From: a bacterium
GTDB taxonomy: Bacteria > Patescibacteriota > Minisyncoccia > Phycocordibacterales > Phycocordibacteraceae
DNA: 5,128 nucleotides
Assembly (NCBI GenBank): GCA_021817685.1
Contig: JAKAGD010000055.1
Span: forward strand, 1 to 5,128
Reading direction: 5' to 3'
The notes beneath the pieces were generated by a model. The model searched no databases. It worked only from the letters and a program-made list of their open reading frames with translations, and was not told the origin of the DNA. The position numbers and the translations under genes are program-made. Position 1 is the first letter of the stretch, and the number at the start of each line of letters is the position of its first letter. Shown one piece after another: positions 1 through 4,781 of the stretch.

Positions 1-721
1 CTAATCGCAGGACGGCACTGGTATCTTTCGCAGTCTTGCCCGTACTGATGTCGAACAGGTGCAGCCCGTCACTTTCTAGAGCGAGCAGGTGCGTACCGTC
101 CGGTGAAAACAAGGGATTTGTGCCGCTTGCGATACGGAATTCATCCCCGGTCATATTAGTCAGAAAGATGCTCCAGTCATTCGGAACGCCGCCAATCTCT
201 GCTCCAGCAACGCCGCTCGCGTTACTCGCCTCATAGGCGACGTCGGAACTATCCGGGCTCATGACCGGATCTCTTTTTAACCTGGAGGAATTCTTGGTGA
301 GCTGTCTCGCTCCCGAACCGTCTGGTGCCGCAATGAAAACCTGCGGGGTGAGCTCCCCCTTCCCCCGTCTCACAAACACTAAAGACCTACCGTCGTTTGA
401 TAGAGATGGGGAGGTGTAGATGTAATACATCGGCAGTTGCCAATTAATATCAGCAAGGATTCGGCCGAAAGTACCCGAATCGAGCGTGTAGGTATATATG
501 CCGGAAGGAGCAGTACCGGCACCTGGCACCAACGAAAGATAGAGCATTCCTGGTACGTTGACTTTGAATTCTGTGCTTTTGAGCGGCGAGCGCTGCACGA
601 GCTTCATTAGTGCTTTCTGGTGCAGCCAGATGTAAGAGCCTCCGAACCAGAGCACTGCGAGCGCAAGAAAAGCGCTGGCGAGAATGACGATCCTTTTACG
701 TGAAGGATTGCTGAGCGGCAT
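1..721 (-). CDS. Membrane-anchored TolB/PD40-type beta-propeller protein, C-terminus off the left edge
   Basis: Open reading frame of 240 complete codons with no stop before the window edge, so the 3' end is missing. It starts at ATG 721-719, preceded by AGAGG (728-732) at a six-base spacing. The N-terminus is short and basic (MPLSNPSRKR), followed by one membrane segment at about residues 11-33, so the rest is predicted outside the cytoplasm. Three copies of a PD40/TolB-like blade motif are visible: SPSLSNDGRSLVFVR (about 104), DPVMSPDSSDVAYEA (about 151) and NPLFSPDGTHLLAL (about 202). Between them lie strands such as APDGSGARQLT and LFDISTGKT. Such motifs form beta-propellers that usually bind proteins or glycans; no enzyme motif is seen. 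It lies 31 bases behind the PAP2_C gene and is probably co-transcribed with it. The fold is fairly safe; the role is unknown. Confidence 0.8.
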   Translation of the reverse strand, partial: MPLSNPSRKRIVILASAFLALAVLWFGGSYIWLHQKALMKLVQRSPLKSTEFKVNVPGMLYLSLVPGAGTAPSGIYTYTLDSGTFGRILADINWQLPMYYIYTSPSLSNDGRSLVFVRRGKGELTPQVFIAAPDGSGARQLTKNSSRLKRDPVMSPDSSDVAYEASNASGVAGAEIGGVPNDWSIFLTNMTGDEFRIASGTNPLFSPDGTHLLALESDGLHLFDISTGKTAKDTSAVLRL

Positions 722-752
722 AGCTTACCTCTAATGCTACCACCGGCGTCGC

Positions 753-1433
753 TCACGGATGGGAATGCTGTGGATACGTTCCCTCCTTAAGGAGGAGGTA
801 ATCGCGCCTGAAAAGCTTCTTACTTATCACGAAAATGCCATAAGCGATGAATGGTGCCGAGAAGACGTCGACCGTGTAGTGATAGTGGCCGAGGAGCGCG
901 CTCGCGCCGAGAACGATCGCGACCACGATGTATGCGTATCGAAGTGGAATGTTATCCCAGAAAATGAGCGCCGCTATGATGCTCGCTCCAACATGGCCTG
1001 AAAAGAATAGGTCTCCGCCGAACGTTGCGAGTGACTGCACCGGAATGGCGTCAGGATAGATGCCAATATGCGTCATATTGACAAACGCAGCGCGCACGAC
1101 CGTGAATAGCGCGATGGTTTTCATACCGAACGGTAAATACCGTGGAGAAACGAAAAGGAGGACAAGGGTGACATCACGGATGTACTCAGTGAGCGGTCCG
1201 TGAATGAAGCTCGTGTCGATGCGTCCAATATTGCTGAGGATGATATCGGTCGTCGGCGCACCCGCGTTCTGCGTTGCAGTGATCCCCGCTATCGTGTTAA
1301 TGAGTGTACTCACATATAAAATTAGTAGCGAAACGATTGCCGTTATGACGAATTGCCGCGATGTCCAAAGTCTCAAGGACTGCGCCGTTGAATGGCGCAA
1401 ACGTTCCGACAGGCTATCGAGCATAGATTGCAT
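753..1433 (-). CDS. PAP2_C / sphingomyelin-synthase-like integral membrane phosphotransferase or phosphatase
   Basis: A 226-residue multi-pass membrane protein. Members of the PAP2_C family (the sphingomyelin synthase and inositol-phosphorylceramide synthase group) move or hydrolyse phospho-head groups of lipids on the outer face of the membrane. Three family motifs are visible in order: RAAFVNMTHIG (about residues 114-124, like the D2 region of sphingomyelin synthase), GGDLFFSGH (139-147, like D3) and HYHYTVDVFSA (183-193, like D4). The expected catalytic triad is present: His147, His185 and Asp189. Hydrophobic segments lie at about 28-50, 85-97, 104-119, 145-160, 165-181 and 191-205. The classical PAP2 KxxxxxxRP motif is absent, as expected for this subfamily. 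The ATG at 1433 was chosen because it lies 29 bases behind the upstream stop and just before the first hydrophobic segment. A second ATG at 1424 is possible. Neither has a clear Shine-Dalgarno, so coupling to the upstream gene is possible. The natural substrate cannot be told. Confidence 0.82.
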   Translation of the reverse strand: MQSMLDSLSERLRHSTAQSLRLWTSRQFVITAIVSLLILYVSTLINTIAGITATQNAGAPTTDIILSNIGRIDTSFIHGPLTEYIRDVTLVLLFVSPRYLPFGMKTIALFTVVRAAFVNMTHIGIYPDAIPVQSLATFGGDLFFSGHVGASIIAALIFWDNIPLRYAYIVVAIVLGASALLGHYHYTVDVFSAPFIAYGIFVISKKLFRRDYLLLKEGTYPQHSHP

Positions 1434-1462
1434 TTTCAAGAGCAGGCCCAGCGTCGCATTAA

Positions 1463-2083
1463 TCAAAAGAGTAGAGCAGATGCGATCTGCCTTATTGTCG
1501 CAGTCACCACTGTTTGTTCGGATGCAGTATTTACATCGTAAACGTAAATCACTTGGCCTACCTCCGGATGCGTTGGCGGAGCAAAGAACAATGCCGAATA
1601 GTAGTAGATGCCGCCGCTCGGAAGGGATACTCTGCAATCGTAGAGAGTACCCGCCATATGGTTCGTTGTCGGGAAGCTCTTGTCCTTGAAGCACGCGTAG
1701 CTCGCATTGTCTTTTTGAGCAGCTTTCATCACCGTATTGGCAATGCGGTTCAGATAACTATCTTCATTGACGCTGGCCTGTGTCCAAGCGAGCGCAATTT
1801 TCACCGGCAGCCCATTGTTCTGGCAGTAGGTGAATTCATGCAGCACAGTCTGTGTGGGATTGAGTGGCGCATGACTGTTGCAGAAGAGCGCGATCGGCGC
1901 CGCCGTAGACGATGCGCCACGGAATGAAAAGCCAAAATTCTGCTCAAGGTAGGCATTGACTTGGCTCAAAGACAAGAATGGGTCATTCAATTGCTGCGGC
2001 TTCATCCAAAAGAACGCGACGTAAGCCGTTGCGGCAGCGATTAAGAGCACGGCAATTAGCAGCACTTTCCGTGAGGTAGTCAT
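1463..2083 (-). CDS. Membrane-anchored four-cysteine protein of unknown function, probable paralogue of the next upstream gene
   Basis: A 206-residue protein not recognised as a known family. The basic N-terminus MTTSRK is followed by a hydrophobic segment at about 7-26 that serves as a membrane anchor or uncleaved signal. The remainder is a soluble extracytoplasmic domain with four cysteines, C68, C87, C121 and C140. It aligns by eye with the 2179-2796 product: the spacings C-19-C and C-19-C match its 20 and 19, and both have ASY upstream of the third Cys and a DC-x-V element followed by G, Y and an aromatic strand. The two are therefore likely diverged tandem copies, with disulfides plausible outside the cell. 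The start is ATG 2083-2081, just before the anchor; a longer frame exists upstream but crosses the terminator and looks non-coding. Only a weak AGAG precedes the ATG. The stop is 29 bases before the PAP2_C gene, suggesting an operon. Confidence 0.75.
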   Translation of the reverse strand: MTTSRKVLLIAVLLIAAATAYVAFFWMKPQQLNDPFLSLSQVNAYLEQNFGFSFRGASSTAAPIALFCNSHAPLNPTQTVLHEFTYCQNNGLPVKIALAWTQASVNEDSYLNRIANTVMKAAQKDNASYACFKDKSFPTTNHMAGTLYDCRVSLPSGGIYYYSALFFAPPTHPEVGQVIYVYDVNTASEQTVVTATIRQIASALLF

Positions 2084-2093
2084 AGTTCGCTCT

Positions 2094-2099
2094 ATTGTA
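2094..2099 (-). promoter_or_regulatory. Possible -10 element for the 1463-2083 operon, giving a near-leaderless transcript
   Basis: On the minus strand TACAAT lies 10 bases upstream of the ATG at 2083, in the gap behind the terminator hairpin. No convincing -35 is found; TTTCTG at an 18-base spacing is poor. If used, transcription would begin only a few bases before the start codon, which fits the weak ribosome binding site. The alternative is read-through from the 2841-2868 promoter. Confidence 0.3.
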
Positions 2100-2135
2100 C
2101 CGTCGCCGAACCGGAAGCAGAAACAGGTTGTGCAT

Positions 2136-2162
2136 AAGAAACCGCCCGCTATACGCGGGCGG
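2136..2162 (-). terminator. Intrinsic terminator behind the secreted four-cysteine gene
   Basis: Perfect 8-bp GC-rich stem (CCGCCCGC 2142-2149 with GCGGGCGG 2155-2162) and a five-base loop. On the minus strand it is followed by a short T-rich tract, TTTCTT (2141-2136). It starts 16 bases after the stop of the 2179-2796 gene. The T tract is short, so termination may be partial and let some transcript continue into the downstream operon. Confidence 0.7.
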
Positions 2163-2178
2163 CTGAAGCAGGCGAGAT

Positions 2179-2796
2179 TCAATTCGCGATCTTGATGGCC
2201 GCAACGAGCTCACGGAGCTTCTTGCTGACGTCAGGGTCCCTCACGTTCGGATCGGCATTTTGAACCCAGATCGTGAACGCCAGGTCCGTCTCTGGCGAGC
2301 CGTCCTTTCTGACGTACTCTCCCGCCTTCGGCATCGGGATCTGGAAGTGGTAGTACGAAACGTACGTTGTTCCGTTCCAGGCGGTGACCGAGCAGTCGTG
2401 AATAATGCCAAACTGGTCGGCGTCCGACGGCAGCAGCTGCTGCTTCTTGCACTTGTATCCCTGATAGCTTGCGGAGCCGCCGCTCATAGCACGGAACACG
2501 CTCTTCTCGACCGCTTCCAGAGCGATACGGGATGGGACTCGCCAGAAGACAACCGTCCAGAAGCGGCGATCCTCCTGTCGGCAGGCCACCCCTTCGACCG
2601 CCGTGCCGCCTTCTTTCGGGAGCGCTTGACGATCGGTCGGACAGGTGATATTCCAGGAAAACCCGAAAGTTGACACTCCCTGCGGAATATCGAGGTACCA
2701 TCCGTACTGCCTCTCGAGGAACGACTTCTGTACTTCATCGGCGTGTGCGAGAGGAAGCGCGCCGAACACCAACAAAACGACGAGGAATCCTTTCAT
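2179..2796 (-). CDS. Secreted four-cysteine protein of unknown function
   Basis: A 205-residue protein with no family recognised. Residues 1-19 form a typical Sec signal peptide: MKG, a hydrophobic core VVLLVFGALPL, then an AHA cleavage site before DEVQ. The mature part of about 186 residues is expected to be exported. Four cysteines, C52, C72, C116 and C135, are arranged as in the downstream 1463-2083 product (spacings 20/44/19 against 19/34/19). The shared ASY...C...DC-x-V core supports common ancestry. A YVSYYHFQIP strand and a helical C-terminus (SKKLRELVAAIKI) follow. The start is well fixed by a strong Shine-Dalgarno and by a consensus promoter further upstream; a terminator follows the stop. 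This promoter and ribosome binding site are the best in the window, suggesting that this gene is well expressed. Confidence 0.85.
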   Translation of the reverse strand: MKGFLVVLLVFGALPLAHADEVQKSFLERQYGWYLDIPQGVSTFGFSWNITCPTDRQALPKEGGTAVEGVACRQEDRRFWTVVFWRVPSRIALEAVEKSVFRAMSGGSASYQGYKCKKQQLLPSDADQFGIIHDCSVTAWNGTTYVSYYHFQIPMPKAGEYVRKDGSPETDLAFTIWVQNADPNVRDPDVSKKLRELVAAIKIAN

Positions 2797-2800
2797 GCTG

Positions 2801-2808
2801 CCTCCTTT
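2801..2808 (-). promoter_or_regulatory. Strong Shine-Dalgarno of the secreted four-cysteine gene
   Basis: AAAGGAGG on the minus strand, four bases before the ATG at 2796. It is the longest anti-Shine-Dalgarno match in the window and fixes the start codon. Confidence 0.85.
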
Positions 2809-2840
2809 ACAGGTGCAAAGGCGGAATGCCTTCTTTTTAT

Positions 2841-2868
2841 ATTATATATCTAATTATTTATCTGTCAA
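2841..2868 (-). promoter_or_regulatory. Consensus sigma70-type promoter of the secreted four-cysteine gene
   Basis: On the minus strand a perfect -35 TTGACA (2868-2863) and a perfect -10 TATAAT (2846-2841) are separated by 16 bases of AT-rich spacer. Transcription should start near 2834, leaving a leader of about 38 bases. The leader carries a small hairpin, AAGGC/GCCTT, with a five-base loop (2818-2832) just before the Shine-Dalgarno; whether it matters is unclear. The flanking tract (about 2831-2862) is far more AT-rich than its surroundings. Confidence 0.85.
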
Positions 2869-2943
2869 GCGCCTGTACGAGTCCAGCACATAGGAGGCTA
2901 CCGCTTGGCAATGTAGACAATGTGATCGAGGAGTCTTCTGCGC

Positions 2944-2961
2944 ATCTGCACCGGTGCAGAT
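2944..2961. repeat. Perfect 18-bp palindrome, possible operator
   Basis: ATCTGCACCGGTGCAGAT reads the same on both strands with no central spacer. It lies 75 bases upstream of the -35 of the 2841-2868 promoter and outside the likely right end of the IS200-type element. No T tract follows on either strand, so it is not a terminator. A dimeric regulator site is a reasonable guess. Nothing else is seen in the gene-free stretch 2869-2990 that holds it. Confidence 0.6.
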
Positions 2962-3002
2962 CCTACCGAACCGAGAGGATATGGAGGCAAGGGAAATGAA
3001 CC

Positions 3003-3025
3003 ACAGCCGCCTAGAAGGCGGCTGT
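3003..3025. repeat. Right-end hairpin of the IS200-type element
   Basis: A 9-bp perfect stem (ACAGCCGCC 3003-3011 with GGCGGCTGT 3017-3025) around a five-base loop, 22 bases beyond the transposase stop. Its core matches the left-end hairpin apart from one inserted base in the loop, as expected if one transposase binds both. A smaller stem, GCACT/AGTGC (3035-3046), lies between it and the stop codon. Confidence 0.75.
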
Positions 3026-3046
3026 ATCCCTTGCGCACTGAAGTGC

Positions 3047-3493
3047 TTAGTTAGGAAAATCCACGATGGTGAAGTCGTCCCCGCGTTTCTCGAAGTCTTC
3101 GTCCTGGTTCTTGATATAGGCCATGACTGATTCGTCAGTGATAGCACCCGAGGTGGCGCAGAAGTATCCTCTGCTCCAGAAATGCCGGCCCCAGAACCGT
3201 TTGTTCAGTTCGGGAAAGTCGATGAGGAGCTTCCGGAACGTCTTGCACTTCACGAGTTGCGCGATCTTGGATACGGAAATCTGTGGCGGCATGGATATGA
3301 ACATATGCACATGTTCTTGCGAGACGTGCCCTCTGATGATTTGGACGCTGTTCTCGTCACAGATTTCTCGTACCAAGTCGCGCAAGCGGATGGCAATACG
3401 TCCCTTCAGCACGGGCTTTCTGTACTTCGTCGTCCACACGAGGTGGTATTTGAGGTCGAATACGGTGTGGGGGCCGGCTCGATACAGCTGCAT
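3047..3493 (-). CDS. tnpA: IS200-type transposase TnpA (HUH, single-tyrosine family)
   Basis: A 148-residue protein, full length for the family (about 130-155). TnpA cuts and rejoins single-stranded DNA at the element ends through a covalent tyrosine-DNA link and works as a dimer. The metal-binding HUH motif is H61-V62-H63, in the context SQEHVHMFISMPP. The catalytic tyrosine is Y126 in AYIKNQ, with the usual Gln130 four residues later. Family blocks YHLVWTTKYRKPVL (16-29) and WGRHFWSRGYFCATSG (101-116) are clear. The ATG at 3493 was chosen because homology begins at once; the open frame extends far upstream antisense to the neighbouring gene, but that part is not coding. No Shine-Dalgarno is visible, in keeping with the poor translation usual for this family. 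No accessory tnpB is present, which places it with IS200 rather than IS605. Confidence 0.95.
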   Translation of the reverse strand: MQLYRAGPHTVFDLKYHLVWTTKYRKPVLKGRIAIRLRDLVREICDENSVQIIRGHVSQEHVHMFISMPPQISVSKIAQLVKCKTFRKLLIDFPELNKRFWGRHFWSRGYFCATSGAITDESVMAYIKNQDEDFEKRGDDFTIVDFPN

Positions 3494-3524
3494 GATAATC
3501 GCACTGTAGCATTTCTTAAAAGGT

Positions 3525-3538
3525 CCGCCTGAAGGCGG
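3525..3538. repeat. Left-end hairpin of the IS200-type element
   Basis: CCGCCTGAAGGCGG forms a 5-6 bp stem with a 2-4 base loop, 31 bases upstream of the transposase ATG. Its sequence parallels the right-end hairpin core, supporting its role as a transposase recognition site. It could also fold in the mRNA leader and limit transposase translation. Confidence 0.7.
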
Positions 3539-3562
3539 GGGTTTTCGCTCCCAAAGGTGGAC

Positions 3563-3593
3563 AAGAAAACAGGGACGCGTGTGCGTCCCTGTT
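3563..3593 (-). terminator. Strong intrinsic terminator behind the Ala/Pro-rich anchored protein
   Basis: An 11-bp perfect stem (AACAGGGACGC 3568-3578 with GCGTCCCTGTT 3583-3593) and a GTGT loop. On the minus strand it runs into TTTTCTT (3569-3563). It begins 14 bases after the stop of the 3607-4092 gene and would shield that gene and the IS element from each other's transcripts. Confidence 0.88.
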
Positions 3594-3606
3594 GGCCGAA
3601 AACCGC

Positions 3607-4092
3607 CTAGGAGTCGAGGATGGCCGCGGCGCGCGCGCCATTCATCTTTTCGCAGGCCATCGCCTGCACCTGCGCTTTGACGAGCACCGCGAGCGCGCTC
3701 GTCTGGCCGTGTGGCACGTAGCCGCCGTATGCGGCGACGGCCGGCGCGATGTTGAAGTCGGCCTTCTGGCACTTGGCGTCCATTTCGTTGGCATATTGGT
3801 CGGCGAGCGCCGCTACCTTCTTCTGGTAGCCCGCGCCGCCCTGCTCCCAGAGCGACTCGAAGGCGACTGTGTTGAGCGCCGCCTTCGGCACGCTTTCGAC
3901 CAGAATCGGCGCAACCGGCGTTACCGCCGGCGGGCACGGTGCCTGCTGTGCGACCTTGACCGCCGGTGCGACGACCGGGGCCGGGGCCTGGGCATTGCGG
4001 GTCAGAACCCAGGTGACCAACGCCGTCGTAAAAACGAGCAACAAGCCCGAAACGAAAACCCTGCCAAAACCGTCGTTTCCCGTCTTTTCCAT
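3607..4092 (-). CDS. Small single-pass membrane protein with Ala/Pro-rich linker, function unknown
   Basis: A 161-residue protein, no family recognised. Residues 1-10 are polar, 11-31 form one membrane segment (RVFVSGLLLVFTTALVTWVL), 34-66 form an Ala/Pro/Val-rich linker, and 67-161 form a mostly helical extracytoplasmic domain with C98 and C137 and a GYQKKVAALADQYANEMDAKC helix. The linker looks like a spacer holding the domain off the membrane. The ATG at 4092 is preferred over an upstream in-frame TTG (4113) because AAAGGAG (4099-4105) lies six bases before the ATG; the TTG lies upstream of that site and has no good one of its own. It has its own promoter and a strong terminator, so it is a single-gene unit. 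The divergent neighbour at 4233 is also a membrane protein. Confidence 0.8.
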   Translation of the reverse strand: MEKTGNDGFGRVFVSGLLLVFTTALVTWVLTRNAQAPAPVVAPAVKVAQQAPCPPAVTPVAPILVESVPKAALNTVAFESLWEQGGAGYQKKVAALADQYANEMDAKCQKADFNIAPAVAAYGGYVPHGQTSALAVLVKAQVQAMACEKMNGARAAAILDS

Positions 4093-4098
4093 GACAAA

Positions 4099-4105
4099 CT
4101 CCTTT
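4099..4105 (-). promoter_or_regulatory. Shine-Dalgarno fixing the start of the Ala/Pro-rich anchored protein
   Basis: AAAGGAG on the minus strand with a six-base spacing to the ATG at 4092. It decides against the seven-codon-longer TTG start at 4113. Confidence 0.85.
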
Positions 4106-4151
4106 GATGACAAGGAGAACAGGACACCCGTCCCGCTCTTTCCCGAAAGCT

Positions 4152-4179
4152 ACATTACAGCACATAGGACATTTGTCAA
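4152..4179 (-). promoter_or_regulatory. Likely promoter of the Ala/Pro-rich anchored protein
   Basis: A perfect -35 TTGACA (4179-4174) on the minus strand. The best -10 at normal spacing (16) is TAATGT (4157-4152), a weak match. TGTAAT (4159-4154) is a better match, but at only 14 bases. The expected leader is about 50 bases. The -35 is certain as a sequence; the exact -10 is not. Confidence 0.6.
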
Positions 4180-4220
4180 GTACCGGTATCCCCAGCTCGA
4201 GGCGGGGCCGTGGGTGGGGC

Positions 4221-4226
4221 TATACT
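4221..4226 (+). promoter_or_regulatory. Possible -10 element for a leaderless transcript of the CxxC membrane protein
   Basis: TATACT ends six bases before the ATG at 4233, so a start at the usual distance would fall on or next to the ATG. No Shine-Dalgarno is present and no good -35 is seen; the preceding 19 bases (4201-4219) are G-rich, with runs of 2, 4, 3 and 4 G. Confidence 0.4.
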
Positions 4227-4232
4227 GCCTCT

Positions 4233-4772
4233 ATGCGCCAGGTTTTTTCGAAGCCCGGATATATTCTGCTCGCTGCGCTTGTCATGCTCGTGGTATTCGT
4301 CGCCGCGATCGGCGCGATGCGTATGCCGTACGTCTTTGCGGTGTTCACTGACCCGCGCCTTCCCTTCCCGACCGCGCTCCGCGTCACAAGCGCGCTGTTC
4401 GTCTTTATGCTCCAAAATATGACGCCGGCAGCCCTCGCATTCACTGTCCTCACCTCCCTGCTCATCGGCATAAATAGCGCGCTTCTGGTCTACTACGTGC
4501 GCCGCTTTGGCGGACTGCCGCAGACACGCAATGTCGCGGGCGGCGCATTCGGATCTGCACTTGCGTTCGCCATCGCTCTCTTCGGGTTCGGTTGTCTCTC
4601 GTGCGGTTCGGTATTCGTCGCGTCCCTCATCGCGGCGCTCGGGGGCGCCGGCCTGCTTGCCGCCGTCCCCTACCTTGGCGCCGGCGTCGGTACGCTCGGA
4701 GTCATCTTGCTCCTCCTGTCTGTCTTCTACCTCGCGCGCGCTATTGAAAAACCGCCGGTGTGCGCAGTGTAA
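4233..4772 (+). CDS. Multi-pass membrane protein with membrane-embedded CxxCG motif, function unknown
   Basis: A 179-residue very hydrophobic protein; no family name can be given with confidence. Membrane segments lie at about 9-29, 45-60 (weak), 66-88, 103-130, 130-148 and 151-170. The distinctive feature is FGFGCLSCGSVF (117-128): Cys121 and Cys124 sit inside a hydrophobic, Gly-rich segment. Such a CxxC could bind a metal or haem or undergo redox change, but this is inference. A polar loop RRFGGLPQTRN (90-100) separates the two halves. The ATG at 4233 is preferred because it directly precedes the first membrane segment; the longer frame from 4104 encodes an Arg/Ser/Pro-rich stretch overlapping the divergent promoter. 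It is the only gene on this strand, and its stop is nine bases from that of the convergent Ig-like protein. Confidence 0.78.
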   Translation: MRQVFSKPGYILLAALVMLVVFVAAIGAMRMPYVFAVFTDPRLPFPTALRVTSALFVFMLQNMTPAALAFTVLTSLLIGINSALLVYYVRRFGGLPQTRNVAGGAFGSALAFAIALFGFGCLSCGSVFVASLIAALGGAGLLAAVPYLGAGVGTLGVILLLLSVFYLARAIEKPPVCAV

Positions 4773-4781
4773 TTACTTGAA

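Larger units (their letters stand above)
2990..3555 (-). mobile_element. IS200-type insertion sequence, approximate limits
   Basis: A single-gene element encoding an HUH/Y1 transposase, flanked by two related hairpins: CCGCCTTCAGGCGG on the left-end side (3525-3538) and CCGCCTTCTAGGCGG within a longer stem on the right-end side (3003-3025), read on the minus strand. IS200/IS605 elements have no terminal inverted repeats and make no target duplication. They are recognised through such subterminal hairpins, so the exact tips cannot be set from one copy. The limits given assume tips within about 20 bases outside each hairpin. The gene and both hairpins are intact, so the element could still be mobile. 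It sits immediately behind an intrinsic terminator and disrupts no visible gene. Confidence 0.75.

Noticed and set aside
782..795. Perfect palindrome CCTCCTTAAGGAGG that resembles a Shine-Dalgarno on both strands
   Set aside because: It lies inside the PAP2_C reading frame near its end (Leu-Lys-Glu codons) and no start codon at proper spacing opens a credible gene on the plus strand.
1434..1694. Longer N-terminus for the PAP2_C protein
   Set aside because: The 87 extra residues overlap the 1463-2083 gene in another frame and look like a shadow; the hydrophobic core starts after the ATG at 1433.
2084..2182. Longer N-terminus for the 1463-2083 protein
   Set aside because: It would run through the terminator hairpin and place a Cys/Phe/Arg-rich stretch before a normal membrane anchor.
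2981..3130. Plus-strand 49-codon frame with a GGAGG site before an internal ATG (2996)
   Set aside because: It crosses the right-end hairpin and runs antisense into the end of tnpA; its composition follows from those features. An antisense RNA or peptide is not excluded, but nothing positive supports it.
3494..4165. Open frame extending tnpA upstream to about 372 residues
   Set aside because: The extra part is antisense to the 3607-4092 gene and its terminator, is Arg/Gly-rich and shows no family similarity; transposase homology begins at the ATG at 3493.
2884..4169. Twelve-base direct repeat CAGCACATAGGA at 2884-2895 and 4158-4169, both near minus-strand promoters
   Set aside because: One shared 12-mer is expected by chance in a window of this size, and its distance from the two promoters differs.
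4104..4232. Longer N-terminus for the CxxC membrane protein
   Set aside because: The stretch overlaps the divergent promoter and encodes an Arg/Ser/Pro-rich sequence unlike the rest of the protein.
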